From assembly GCA_017630395.1 (NCBI GenBank), contig JAGBVI010000001.1:1-64000 (forward strand): a stretch of 64,000 nt of DNA, in the 5' to 3' direction. The notes under the pieces were generated by a model. That model did not search any database. It worked only from the letters and a program-made list of their open reading frames with translations, and was not told the origin of the DNA. Of the stretch, positions 31,788 through 41,369 are shown in pieces. Position numbers and translations under genes: made by a program. The stretch comes from Paludibacteraceae bacterium. GTDB lineage: Bacteria > Bacteroidota > Bacteroidia > Bacteroidales > Paludibacteraceae. Numbering within the stretch: position 1 is the first letter of the stretch; each line of letters opens with the position of its first letter.

Positions 31788-33616
31788 CGGATTCAAATAG
31801 AGACACACAAAATAAAAATATCAGCGATTCATTTAGAGGAATTCTCAGAATCACCAATGTATCAGATGTAACAAACATTGGTGATGACTTTGATACATTT
31901 TCTAACAACAAATTATACGCAACCAATGAAAATAATTTGAATCCTCAGCTTCACAACGGATTTATACAAACATTTGAAGTTCTAAACAAAAAATCAAAAA
32001 GATATTAGGATGGAGAAATACCTGTAACAGACTCAATGGGTAACTTCCTTTATTGGAATATAGGTAAAGAAGGGATTTCAATAGGGTCTAAGGTATTTGA
32101 AACGACTAATTAGACACTTTTGTCAACTACTGATTCAATTATTTCGGATTTTTTATTCGCCAAATCAATTTTTATAAAAAATGATTCATATAATTTATTA
32201 TTTGAACCATCTGATTTTTCAAACAACACGATAATTGGAATTGAATCAGTAAATGAAATTGATAATGTCAAAAATATCAAAATTGTAACAAAAAACCTCG
32301 AAGATTACATAGATGAAAAACTAAAAGAATACGATGATTCCAAAGCGATTTCTCAAATTCCGACTGGAAGCATAATTCATCATCACGCATTATTATAGGA
32401 TTGGCAAAATGATGAAGTTATGAAAAATGAGTATTACGATTCAATCAAAGATGACTATCTTTTTTGTGATGGTAAATCTTATACCATCAAATATACACCA
32501 AATCAACAAGACGAGCTTTTTGATTTATTTTTCACAATAGGATACAATTATACGGAAAATAAATCAGATGAAGATTTTCAAAATGATTTGATTGCATTTC
32601 TATCATTTGATTTGATTTACAATTATGTCAACTCAAACCCAAACACGACAGTCAATGAGGTTAAAAACTACTTAAAAATAACACAACTTCCAGAATAGTA
32701 CATCTTTAATTTACAAAGTTTTAACCTTACCGAAACATCATCTTATTTTTATTGTGATGAGGCACCAGGGATTCCGATAGGTGTTGAAATTAAAAATTTT
32801 GACCTAGCCACAAAATTATCACAGGTTGAAAACTTTATACAAGATTGTATTTCTAAAAATCCATTAGACGATTACACAATCACTTTCCAAGTCCCATCAT
32901 TTAAGATTCCTTTATCTTCTTCCACTACATTTTTGGGTTCTACGAGTTCTAAAACTACATCAAATGTAATTAAATGGGAAAATAAATCAAACGATTTTAT
33001 AATACCTCATAGACATTTTATCGCACTGTCGAGGGGTTCTGTCCATAATGTTGGTGAAAATACATATACTGTAATTTTTGAACCATATAATTCTAATAAT
33101 TATGATTAGATTCACAAATGCAGTCAGAATCCAAAAAATGAAAGTGATAGAAATTATGATTTGACTCGCACGCTTGATTCAGAAACATCATTAGTTGCGG
33201 AACATTGTGATTTCTCATTAAATTTACCACAAGGGCTTGACATTTATAATGATAGTTATATTTTAAGAGATGTTCCAATGACTCTTTCATCGTCACTTTC
33301 ACCGTCAGATGGCAATGAAGATATGTCAACAACTGAAGATATGTCAACAACATTATATGGAGGATTTGACACATTGATTTTAAGAGATTCTAATTTTGTT
33401 GAATCTAATTTCGGTGAAGATTTCACCGATGATTTAAGATTTAGAAATACAGAACCTAATAGAGGATTGAGTGGAGATGCAATTTTTGATTCTGAAAAAA
33501 TTACAGAAACAATTTCAAACGAAAAAACAAACAAAATGAAAATCAATGAAAATATTTTCTGTAATAATTTCTTTTCAATGGAAAATGTATCATTATTACC
33601 TCTAATAAAGAAATAA
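31784..33616 (+). CDS. Tail-collar fibre protein 3 with five in-frame TAGs
   Basis: 610 residues with TAGs at 32006, 32111, 32396, 32696 and 33107, ending TAA at 33614-33616. It has QIPTGSIIHHHALL-TAG-DWQNDEVMKNEYYDSIKDDYLFCDGKSY, which is the collar word seen in fibre 1, then IPHRHFIAL and the C-terminal VSLLPLIKK. TAG density is the highest of the window's fibres. No TGA or TAA interrupts the frame over 1.8 kb, which is the strongest statistical argument that TAG is sense. Confidence 0.88.
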
Positions 33617-33679
33617 CTCATATTTTCATCATTTTATAATCATTTTTCATCATTTTATAATCAATAAATAGTTAATAAC

Positions 33680-34921
33680 ATGTCTAACGAAAGCATAAAA
33701 ATTTATTCTGACACAGTTGTAAGGCAAACAATACTTCAAGGGATGGAAAACGAAAGAACGTACCCAGGTGAGTTTCTCATGGGTGAATTGGCATTTACAC
33801 GTGACACAGGACGAGTTTTTGTTGGAACTTTTACTAACAATAAACAAGAAAAAGACTGTGAAGAAACACCTGGTGGTTTAATTGTGGGTAACAAATTCCA
33901 CGGCTGTATAGATGAAAGTTCTTCAACAGAAAACATTTTCGTATCATCCAACATTTCTGGAACAAATTATTACACTGGTGACTTTTATTTTGATAATACC
34001 GATAAAAAAGAACTCGTAATCGTAAACGGAAACAAAGAAGAAGATTATATAAAAATTACATCTTATGATGTACTTGACGAAAACGGAGTTTTAATTACAG
34101 ATAAATCGGAAAATTCAACCAAAAAAATATTAAAAACAAATAAAGAAGCTATTGAAAAAATAGTCAGCAATCAGGCTGAAAAGGGTATAGACAACATAAC
34201 AATAAAAGATACTTGTAAATTACCATCATCCCTTTTCTACGATGGTAAAGAAATTTCTTTATCGTTTCCAATTAACGAAAATTAGTCAGAATTTGTTATG
34301 ACACTCGTAACAAATACAACAAAAGACGAAGAGGGTAATATAGTAAAAACAATTTATTCTTACGAACCAAAATCTTTCACAGATTTCTTTAAAGAAGGTT
34401 ACGTGTCTTTGGAATCAGACCAAGAAAACCCTGGTATAATTGTAAGTAATAGAACAGACAGCACAGGTAGTGGTTTTGCTTACAAAATAGGTCTTGATAT
34501 GAATAACTTCAAAGAACTACTTTCATAGGTCACAAACGAATAGCCTACAACTTCACAAATAAACCATTCTTCACAAAGCAGGGGATTATTTTATCTTTCC
34601 TATTTAAAATCCATCCCTTTCACAAACAACATCATTGAAAAATCAATTAAAGAAATCGAATTAAATGAAGAAGACGGGTCAACAATTCCATATTCTGCAC
34701 AAAGTGTAATACTTCAAATAACATCCAAAGCAGATACCGTAACACGTATCCGTCATCTTAAATCTAATGGCGTTCTTCTTCTTGAACTTCCTGAAAATTC
34801 AAATACACAAATTACGACAGTTGAAGTTCCTCTTATTGAAAACAATGACATGAACGACAAAAAGTTCATCATTCATTCCACAAGCAACCCCACTGTAAAA
34901 CTTTTAGGATATCGTATCTAA
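33680..34921 (+). CDS. Tail fibre protein with three in-frame TAGs
   Basis: 413 residues, TAGs at 34283, 34526 and 34541, TAA at 34919-34921. The N-terminal IYSDTVVRQTILQGMENERTY followed by PGEFLMGELAFTRDTGRVFVG is the fibre-attachment motif (GElaf..dt.rlfvG) common in long tail fibres. The C-terminal part is beta-rich (LQITSKADTVTRIRHLKSNG). CAATAAATAG lies before the ATG. Probably a fibre or baseplate-attached structural protein. Confidence 0.85.
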
Positions 34922-34924
34922 ACA

Positions 34925-35845
34925 ATGTTCAACTATAAATCAACTTCAAAAAAGGACTTAAATGAAACCATAATTTATGCCTTTGATATAAATGACACAG
35001 ATTCATCTCAAATTTCCTTTGGTTTTTCCAAATCTGATGAGAATTCTTTTGTAGACAAAAACATTTTCATTTTAACAAATGTAATAGTACAAGAAAATAA
35101 CACTTCAAAAAACATTTCATCATATAAAAATGAAAGGGGAAACAACGTTTTAATCAACTACGGTGGAAAGTTATTCGGTAGGGATATAATGTTGCGAGAT
35201 ACAGTATACGAAGAATCTGATGATAAATTTTCTTGTGCATTCTTTATCCAAAATGACAATATTAAGGATAACACCAACTCAATTTATGTTTCAAATGTAA
35301 CTTATCAACGCATTCCAGACGATGTTTGTTCTTTGACCCCAGTTTTTATTGAAGAATACTGTTCATTTGAAGAGTCCGCATCCAAAATTACAAACGAACC
35401 TCGCGTCTTAGTTTTCGATTTAAATCCAGATGGGGACAAAGAAGAACTCTGTATTTTATGTTCAGATTATGAAGTTGAAATAATTAACGAAAAAGGATTA
35501 GGATTTTCAACAGTAATACTAATGGAATCAAATGACGGTGTTACAAAAACATCAAATTATTACTTTACAGACCTTATAACAAAAAACACAAAAGATAATA
35601 AATCACACTTGCGATTTATTATCTCTAATAAAGGTAGAGATTTTACAATTTCATCACTCAACCCTTTATCCAACATATACGATTCATCTGTAACTTATAT
35701 TTTTAACGAATCTAATTTCAATTTAAAAGATGATGAAGACCAAACTGTATCTGTTAGATTTTCAATTTCTTCACCGTCACTATTAAATGTCACGGAGTCA
35801 TCTGGTGTTGATTCTGTAATTACAAATTTAACAAGCAATTTTTAA
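34925..35845 (+). CDS. Unknown virion-type protein, last of fibre block
   Basis: 306 residues beginning MFNYKSTSKKDLNETIIYAF, 3 nt after the preceding stop. Ser/Asn/Asp-rich, beta pattern throughout, like its neighbours, but without TAG. It ends in TAA overlapping the convergent gene end at 35842. Likely a fibre accessory or structural protein by position; no motif recognised. Confidence 0.7.
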   Translation: MFNYKSTSKKDLNETIIYAFDINDTDSSQISFGFSKSDENSFVDKNIFILTNVIVQENNTSKNISSYKNERGNNVLINYGGKLFGRDIMLRDTVYEESDDKFSCAFFIQNDNIKDNTNSIYVSNVTYQRIPDDVCSLTPVFIEEYCSFEESASKITNEPRVLVFDLNPDGDKEELCILCSDYEVEIINEKGLGFSTVILMESNDGVTKTSNYYFTDLITKNTKDNKSHLRFIISNKGRDFTISSLNPLSNIYDSSVTYIFNESNFNLKDDEDQTVSVRFSISSPSLLNVTESSGVDSVITNLTSNF

Positions 35846-36084
35846 TTGTTTTTATAATCAATTATTATATCAGCTCTCATAGCTTCAAATCTTTCTTCAA
35901 TATACTTAATAAGAGAACGTTCAAGTATATTGAAGCTTTTCTTGGAGCGAAACAGATACTCATCATTCATACCATCTTCCTCAATCTTATCAAAAATATA
36001 ATCAACACCTTCAATAAGGCACATCCATCGTGCCATTGAATCTAAATCTAATGAGTTTACATAATCCCTTGTTTCTTGCTCCAT
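35842..36084 (-). CDS. Unknown 80-residue protein
   Basis: Begins MEQETRDYVNSLDLDSMARW; helical and acidic. Its promoter (AGAACTCCCTTATAAT) overlaps the 3' end of the 36099 gene; the same AGAACTCCCTTATAAT occurs upstream of the gene starting at 43492. Convergent with 34925-35845, sharing 4 nt. Unknown. Confidence 0.68.
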   Translation of the reverse strand: MEQETRDYVNSLDLDSMARWMCLIEGVDYIFDKIEEDGMNDEYLFRSKKSFNILERSLIKYIEERFEAMRADIIIDYKNN

Positions 36085-36098
36085 CTGTCTACACTCTA

Positions 36099-36710
36099 TT
36101 ATAAGGGAGTTCTATCAATTTCACCAACTTCTACTCCATCGTACATGTTGGCTATCTTAGGATTATTAGTAATTCCACTCATCAATATAGTGGATGCACT
36201 AATAACTACTTTATAAACTGCTCCACAATCAGGGCAAGTGAAGTAATTCTCTTCTTCACTCAAATCAACAGTACATGGAATATACTTCGTTCTATCACAT
36301 GCACAAGTGAATCTCATCGTATTTTTTGCTGCAATCTCTTGTATCTTTTCCCCTAATTGCTCGTCTAACTGTGCAACCTTTTCTTCCAAATCATCAGTTT
36401 CAAGTTTCAATGCTTCTTCATAATCACGAATGACCTTTTCAACCTTTAACTCTGTTTCTTTACGATACTTTTCTTCAAGACTTACCTTCGTCTTTTCAAT
36501 TTCAATCTTGGCATTCTCTACAAAATTAGTATAAGTCTTCTGCAATTCAATTACCTTTTCCTCTGCATTCTACTGATAACCCTTTGCTACAATGGCTTCT
36601 GCTTCTGCCTTTGTCTTATCAGATTCAGCAGACTAAACACGCTTATTCATGAAGTGATACACAGTACCACTTCCTATAAGTCCTAGTGCTATTAAAATAC
36701 CTTCAATCAT
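36099..36710 (-). CDS. Membrane-anchored coiled-coil zinc-ribbon protein with two in-frame TAGs
   Basis: 203 residues with TAGs at 36633-36635 (codon 26) and 36570-36572 (codon 47). A membrane helix (GILIALGLIGSGTVYHFM) is followed by NKRV-TAG-SAESDKTKAEAEAIVAKGYQ-TAG-NAEEK and a long coiled coil. A zinc ribbon follows (CACD...CPDCGAVY), then a short tail. The start overlaps the previous gene's TGA (ATGA). The anchor-plus-coil design recalls RNase Y N-termini or phage spanin-like scaffolds, but there is no catalytic domain. Standard code would lose the membrane anchor. Confidence 0.82.
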
Positions 36711-37123
36711 TCGTCACCTTTATTCATGTTTGGCTTAAGACCTAATTGGTCAAGTAATGGAATAATCTTAATAATAATATCCTTATTCATTCCATCAAAG
36801 ATGTCTTGCATCTCTTTCATTATATCTATGTTCTCTTGAGTTACCATTGGCCAGGATTTACAATCTTCAATGTGATTGCGAATGTTTGTAATGTCTCTGA
36901 AAAGATTAAACAATGGCTGCTCTAACTTCTCAATCTCTGCAACAGTCTATCTCTTTACCATTCTAGTTTCATCCTCAATCATTCGCTGGACTTCCCAATT
37001 ATTTTTCATCTGAATATCCGCATTCATTACAGGGTCAGGTGCTCTGTATATCTTATAAGGACTTGAACCTTTTGATAATGTAAAACTTGTATCTTCTTTG
37101 AGATGTTTTTTCTTATTCTTCAT
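36707..37123 (-). CDS. Unknown 138-residue protein with one in-frame TAG
   Basis: MKNKKKHLKEDTSFTLSKGS...MVKR, TAG at 36947-36949 (codon 59), TVAEIEKLEQPLFNLFRDIT... to TGA at 36707. A TTAAATAATTACG late-type box precedes the ATG, divergent from that of 37158. Helical. Coupled to the membrane coiled-coil gene below. Unknown virion or assembly protein. Confidence 0.78.
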
Positions 37124-37129
37124 CGTAAT

Positions 37130-37157
37130 TATTTAACAAGGACTAAATAAGAAAAGA
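37130..37157. promoter_or_regulatory. Divergent late-type promoter pair
   Basis: On the plus strand ACTAAATAAG lies 8 nt before the ATG at 37158; on the minus strand TTAAATAAT lies 5 nt before the ATG at 37123. Both match the TAAATA late-type box. Confidence 0.55.
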
Positions 37158-37673
37158 ATGAAGAAAAAATTATTTGAATCAAAGTTTTTGACAAGCCTTC
37201 GCAATCGCAATGCTTCTCTTATCAGAGAAAATGAAATGGATACTCTCGCAGATGACCTTGAATCTGAAATGAAAACACCTTCTGAACCAATTTCTCAGGA
37301 AGAAGCAGACCTTGAAAATAGTCTTAGTGAAGGTAATCCTGAAATGGCATCTAATCAAACTCAAACTATGGAAGAAATTAAAAATGAAGACCAGATGCTC
37401 AAAGATAAAATCCAAGCTCGCATCGAAGTCGCAAATCAGGAGATTATTGAGTTTGCAGAAAAAGTTGAATCTTTCCTTTCAATCCTTAATGACCCAGAAA
37501 ACCCAAGTTCAATCAAATACGCTATGGATAATTCTACCGAAAATAGCCCATTCTCAAAAGTGAAAAAGACTTGCGGAACTCGTATAGGTCGTATTGCAGG
37601 TGAAATCGCTGCTCTTGGTCAGGAACTTCGCGCCCTCATCGGTTCTACTTCCGTTGATGATATGCTTAAGTAA
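37158..37673 (+). CDS. Unknown acidic late protein (scaffold-like)
   Basis: 171 residues: basic start MKKKLFESKFLTSLRNRNAS, then a very acidic, Glu/Gln/Ser-rich region, and a helical C-terminus (CGTRIGRIAGEIAALGQELR). The composition resembles prohead core or scaffold proteins. It is paired with the next late gene. No TAG; ends TAA. Confidence 0.65.
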   Translation: MKKKLFESKFLTSLRNRNASLIRENEMDTLADDLESEMKTPSEPISQEEADLENSLSEGNPEMASNQTQTMEEIKNEDQMLKDKIQARIEVANQEIIEFAEKVESFLSILNDPENPSSIKYAMDNSTENSPFSKVKKTCGTRIGRIAGEIAALGQELRALIGSTSVDDMLK

Positions 37674-37684
37674 TTGATACTATC

Positions 37685-38212
37685 ATGAATAGAAAAACAG
37701 CAATCCGTCACATCATCGCAGAGGCAATAGGAAAACCTATTCTTTCTCATGAAGATGATTATGAATATAGTAATATCAAAGAAATTGCTTCTCCTATCAT
37801 TAAAGAAATGAGAGGTAAAATCAATGAGGGACAACAAAAATTACCCACAATGAAAAGTATTGCTCTTAAAATTCAAAGTGGGAAATTAGGTCGTGATTCC
37901 CTTGAAGATGTAAAACGAATCTGGTTGAATCTAAATCATATAATGACACGAATCTTTGAATTAAGAAACGATTTACATACATCTCTTAAAGATGCAATTG
38001 AAGAAAGATTAGTTTCTTATGAGGTATCACGAGCTATTATTTCTGACCTTTACAGATACATCTCAGGTGCTCAGGCACTTACTCGCAGACAATACAAATA
38101 TTGCTGCGGTGAGTCTGTTGAAAACATTTTTGAAGATGTTGAAACAATGGAAAAGTATCTTTCTAAAACAAACGATACCCTTTATGTAATCACAAAGGGT
38201 ATGCTTCATTAA
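37685..38212 (+). CDS. Unknown late helical protein
   Basis: 175 residues, MNRKTAIRHIIAEAIGKPIL. The N-terminal amphipathic helix resembles those of T4 prohead-targeted proteins, but this is weak. All-helical; CCGE in the last third. Ends TAA just before the bidirectional terminator at 38247. Confidence 0.65.
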   Translation: MNRKTAIRHIIAEAIGKPILSHEDDYEYSNIKEIASPIIKEMRGKINEGQQKLPTMKSIALKIQSGKLGRDSLEDVKRIWLNLNHIMTRIFELRNDLHTSLKDAIEERLVSYEVSRAIISDLYRYISGAQALTRRQYKYCCGESVENIFEDVETMEKYLSKTNDTLYVITKGMLH

Positions 38213-38246
38213 TAACTTATATCGCCTAATAGGTCAGGTTCTCTCT

Positions 38247-38285
38247 AAGCGGACAGTATTTCAAACATGCTGTCCGCTTTCTATT
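38247..38285. terminator. Bidirectional terminator between convergent genes
   Basis: AAGCGGACAG/CTGTCCGCTT, 10-bp perfect stem with a 13-nt loop and T-rich flank. It lies directly after the TAG at the end of the primase gene, which bears on whether that TAG is a stop. Confidence 0.88.
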
Positions 38286-39333
38286 TCATTGAATCTGCCA
38301 ATCCACACTTTACATTAGTCTTTACAATATCAACAGGAATTTCATTCAATCCCTCACCTTTTGCCCACTCGTTGAAATCTTTATACTTTTCGCCTATCTC
38401 CTTGGGCCAGATAAAAACACACTCTCCTTGCGCTAGAAGTTTATGTGTTTTCTCTTCCGATGTTTTATCTAGTATTTGACTATCCAAGACCCATACTATT
38501 CTATGTGTAAGTGTAAATGCTGCTAATTGGCTTCTCTGCAAATCTGTCAAGTCTTGCTTATCACCTACTGATACACCTGCCACTGCTACACCATTCTTCA
38601 TGAAACAAGCATCAATCGGCCCCTCAAATACATATATATCATCAATGTCTCCACTTACCTTATCCAAGTTGAATACAGACTTCTCTGCCCCTACCTTAGA
38701 TAGGTAACGCACTTGTTCCATCACCTCGTTATCAGTTCCTCCAAAAGCACGCGACTGATAAAATGGTATTCTTCCAATGAAATCAAAGAAAGGGAAAATT
38801 ATTCTATCTCTATGTGTGTAATCCTTATGACTCAAATAAATCTTATCAGGACGATTTACAGCACTGTCTAATCCTCTCTCCTTCAAATACTTGACAGCTT
38901 TATTGATTACACTATCACTTGAACCATCTAAAAATTCTAATAGATTTACACTATCGTAAGGAACACCAAAAACATCTTCAATCAGTTCCTCATCAATAAG
39001 TTCATCATCTTCCTTATCAAGATTGACGATGTTATATTCACCTCCTAATACTTCTTTCTTTATATCTTGGTATGTGAGATTCCCTGCTTCCTTAATCCAA
39101 TTATAAGGAGTATAACCTCTACCACAGTTAAAGCAGTAGATTAGATTTTGCTCAGGTAGCCACCAACAGCGTGACTTCTTACCCCATGACTTACCCTCAT
39201 GACAAATAGGACAGCCACAGTTGTAGCTGCCATTATTTTTATGATAGGTAGGATTGTGACCAAGAGAGTAAAACTTCCTAGTCACATAATCCTCTGGGAG
39301 TTCTTTAATTGAAAAGGTTGGCGTATAAATCAT
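38281..39333 (-). CDS. gp61: DNA primase (gp61/DnaG-type), ends at TAG
   Basis: 350 residues to the TAG at 38281-38283. CHC2-type zinc ribbon: CGCPICH (39-45) and CFNC (67-70). TOPRIM motifs: VFEGPIDACF (acidic Glu) and VWVLDSQ. It synthesises RNA primers with the gp41-like helicase (45740). If TAG is sense here, the protein gains 22 residues with a second TAG, passing through the terminator hairpin to TAA at 38212. A true stop at TAG is therefore plausible for this gene. The size (T4 gp61 342 residues) already fits. It overlaps the RNase H gene by 29 nt. Confidence 0.9.
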   Translation of the reverse strand: MIYTPTFSIKELPEDYVTRKFYSLGHNPTYHKNNGSYNCGCPICHEGKSWGKKSRCWWLPEQNLIYCFNCGRGYTPYNWIKEAGNLTYQDIKKEVLGGEYNIVNLDKEDDELIDEELIEDVFGVPYDSVNLLEFLDGSSDSVINKAVKYLKERGLDSAVNRPDKIYLSHKDYTHRDRIIFPFFDFIGRIPFYQSRAFGGTDNEVMEQVRYLSKVGAEKSVFNLDKVSGDIDDIYVFEGPIDACFMKNGVAVAGVSVGDKQDLTDLQRSQLAAFTLTHRIVWVLDSQILDKTSEEKTHKLLAQGECVFIWPKEIGEKYKDFNEWAKGEGLNEIPVDIVKTNVKCGLADSMK

Positions 39334-40228
39334 CCATTCTTACAGGGTTGAATAGATTAAACCACTTATCAGCTTGCTTATGAATTGTCCAGAATTCATG
39401 CTTAGCCATGTGCTGCTTGAATTTAGTTCTATCAGCCTTACTCTCCTCATTCAACTGTTCCTCATAATAAGCAATCTCATCAGCATTCTCCTTTACTCTA
39501 TCCAAGCACATAATCTCAATGTTTGTAAGGAATACACCAAGTTCCTCATCATCAAGAAGATTCTGTGATGTTACATTCTCTACATCAAAAGCAGAACCCA
39601 TAGCTTTTACTACTGCTTCGAGACGATTCTTAGTGAGCTTCTTTTCCTTAGAACCAACACCTTTAATAGAGTCAGCAGTATCACCTTTCAAAGCCTTACG
39701 AACAATGAATTGTCTACCATCCTCTACATTATAGTTCGTCTTGAGATAGTTCTCCGTAATAACAATCTTTTTGATAGGATTGTATATCTTATTTTCGCTC
39801 AATTCAGGGACAATAAGTTGGTACATATCAGTATCAGTGCTTACAAGAATGCTTTGATTAGGATACTTTACTGCACATAACCAATACATAATGTCATCAC
39901 CTTCACGCATAAGAGGATGAATCTGAGCTACACCAAGCGTATCAAGAATCTCACGAATATCATCAGCATATTCTTGAACAGCTTCATTGAACACTCTATC
40001 CTTTTTATAATCTTCGTAGAGTTCTTTACGCTCGTTAGAAAGACCACTCTTACGATAATCCCAAGTACATACAATCTTATCAGGTTGGAATTGAGTTACA
40101 TAACTCTTGAGTGTGGAAAGGAAAAAACGAACATACATATCAGGCTTCTTGTCGTGCCACAACTTGTATGCTGCGTGATAACTTCTGTGAAGGAGATTTT
40201 CTCCGTCTATTACTAGCACCTTATTCAT
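39305..40228 (-). CDS. rnh: RNase H / 5'-3' exonuclease (T4 Rnh, FEN-1 family)
   Basis: 307 residues from ATG 40228 (MNKVLVIDGENLLHRSYHA), TATAAT 7 nt upstream. Acidic metal ligands of the 5'-nuclease fold are visible: VIDGE, EGDDIMYWL, STDTDMYQL and GDTADSIKGVG (helix-hairpin-helix). It removes RNA primers and flap DNA from Okazaki fragments. T4 Rnh is 305 residues. No TAG. It ends at TAA inside the primase start. Confidence 0.93.
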   Translation of the reverse strand: MNKVLVIDGENLLHRSYHAAYKLWHDKKPDMYVRFFLSTLKSYVTQFQPDKIVCTWDYRKSGLSNERKELYEDYKKDRVFNEAVQEYADDIREILDTLGVAQIHPLMREGDDIMYWLCAVKYPNQSILVSTDTDMYQLIVPELSENKIYNPIKKIVITENYLKTNYNVEDGRQFIVRKALKGDTADSIKGVGSKEKKLTKNRLEAVVKAMGSAFDVENVTSQNLLDDEELGVFLTNIEIMCLDRVKENADEIAYYEEQLNEESKADRTKFKQHMAKHEFWTIHKQADKWFNLFNPVRMDDLYANLFN

Positions 40229-40251
40229 ACAAACTATTATACACATGTTCT

Positions 40252-40288
40252 ATAAAAAAAGAAGGGTAGTAGAATTAACTACCGACCC
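40252..40288 (-). terminator. Terminator
   Basis: GGTAGT-TAATTCT-ACTACC hairpin followed by a T-run on the minus strand, after the stop at 40313. Confidence 0.75.
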
Positions 40289-40312
40289 TGAATTAACACT
40301 ATGACAGAAAAT

Positions 40313-40939
40313 TTACCAAGATGAAGTATATTCAATAATGTAGTCACCCTTGTATTCACCTGTTACAGGGTCACTATTGATAGCGAAGCCATACTCACAG
40401 TTAAGAGTGTCCAAGGCATCATTAATCTGCTCAACAGTATCCTTCAACTGCAACACATACCAATCATCGTATTCCGTACTTCCGAAGAAGAAACCACCAC
40501 GGCTAGGAAGATACTCAGTCGCGTATTCGACACCTTCAGGTGTGAGATAAAGAACATCAACCTCTTCCTTCTCCGTTGCACTATATGAAGTATAACGCAT
40601 TGCCTTACGTTTTTCAGTCATCGTAAGAATCTTCTCACATAATTCCTTGAGCTTTATGAGGTCAGCAACCGTAATAGCATATTGTTCACAATCATCAACA
40701 CCATTCTGACAATTCTGTACGAACCAGTTGTGAATCTGATTAGCCTTACGCCAATACATCAACTCCTTACCATACATATTGTCATCATACTCAGGCTCAG
40801 AATTGCGGTACTCTTCCTTCTGCTCTTCCGTAAGACGCTGAAACTCTTCATAAGAATACTTCTGTTCCCATGCTTTGTAAGCTTCAAGTTTACTCTGAGT
40901 ATTCTTGTTGCGAATGTTTACATACATGTCTAATCCCAT
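40313..40939 (-). CDS. Conserved phage protein of the MGLDMY family
   Basis: 208 residues. MGLDMYVNIR at the start, YWRKANQIHNWFV (about residues 63-75) and GGFFFGSTEYDDWY in the second half are the family's words, which I recognise from many unrelated phages without known function. The leadered promoter is at 40977-41005 with an AGAAAGGACACG Shine-Dalgarno. TAA stop. Confidence 0.78.
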   Translation of the reverse strand: MGLDMYVNIRNKNTQSKLEAYKAWEQKYSYEEFQRLTEEQKEEYRNSEPEYDDNMYGKELMYWRKANQIHNWFVQNCQNGVDDCEQYAITVADLIKLKELCEKILTMTEKRKAMRYTSYSATEKEEVDVLYLTPEGVEYATEYLPSRGGFFFGSTEYDDWYVLQLKDTVEQINDALDTLNCEYGFAINSDPVTGEYKGDYIIEYTSSW

Positions 40940-40976
40940 AATCGTGTCCTTTCTGTTTCTTTTAGGTTACAGGAGG

Positions 40977-41005
40977 ATTATGCACAACCTTCTAGTTTTT
41001 GTCAA
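40977..41005 (-). promoter_or_regulatory. Leadered sigma70-like promoter
   Basis: TTGACA, 17 nt, CATAAT, then about 35 nt of leader with AGAAAGGA before the ATG at 40939. Confidence 0.82.
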
Positions 41006-41042
41006 GCGAAAAATAGAATTATTTTGAGGTAAAAGAACTTTT

Positions 41043-41369
41043 TTATACTTTTTTAATAAAATTTCTATGTTTTATTGCAGTTCTTTTCATTGCTTGGTCA
41101 CAATACTCTTTCAATGGATACCAAATGTTGTCAGGGATTGTCTTCACATAATCCAAATAAGGCAACTTATGTCTATCATCGGGGCTATGTGCTATAATCT
41201 TCTCTGCTCTCTTAGCATCCGTATAATTCGTCATGAAATACTGCCTATCTATCGTATCATAAAAGTATAGCCAAGGCATTTCAATCTTAACCAAGATGAC
41301 AAAATGCCCTCTGTAACCAGGGGCATTGATTCCAAACATGTCTCCTTCTTTGAAACGATTAGACTTCAT
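41043..41369 (-). CDS. Unknown 108-residue protein
   Basis: MKSNRFKEGDMFGINAPGYR; GHFVILVKIEMPWLYFYD resembles a small SH3-like/PemK-like beta barrel opening (f..GDif.......GhfviIl), but catalytic residues of PemK are not evident. Start at ATG 41369 (GAGGAAG close by); a TTG at 41390 is an alternative. Overlaps the end of the 41359 gene. TAA stop. Confidence 0.65.
   Translation of the reverse strand: MKSNRFKEGDMFGINAPGYRGHFVILVKIEMPWLYFYDTIDRQYFMTNYTDAKRAEKIIAHSPDDRHKLPYLDYVKTIPDNIWYPLKEYCDQAMKRTAIKHRNFIKKV

Noticed and set aside
30177-33616. Fibre genes as frameshifted or decayed pseudogenes
   Set aside because: All interruptions are TAG; there are no frameshifts or TAA/TGA, and conserved words continue across them.
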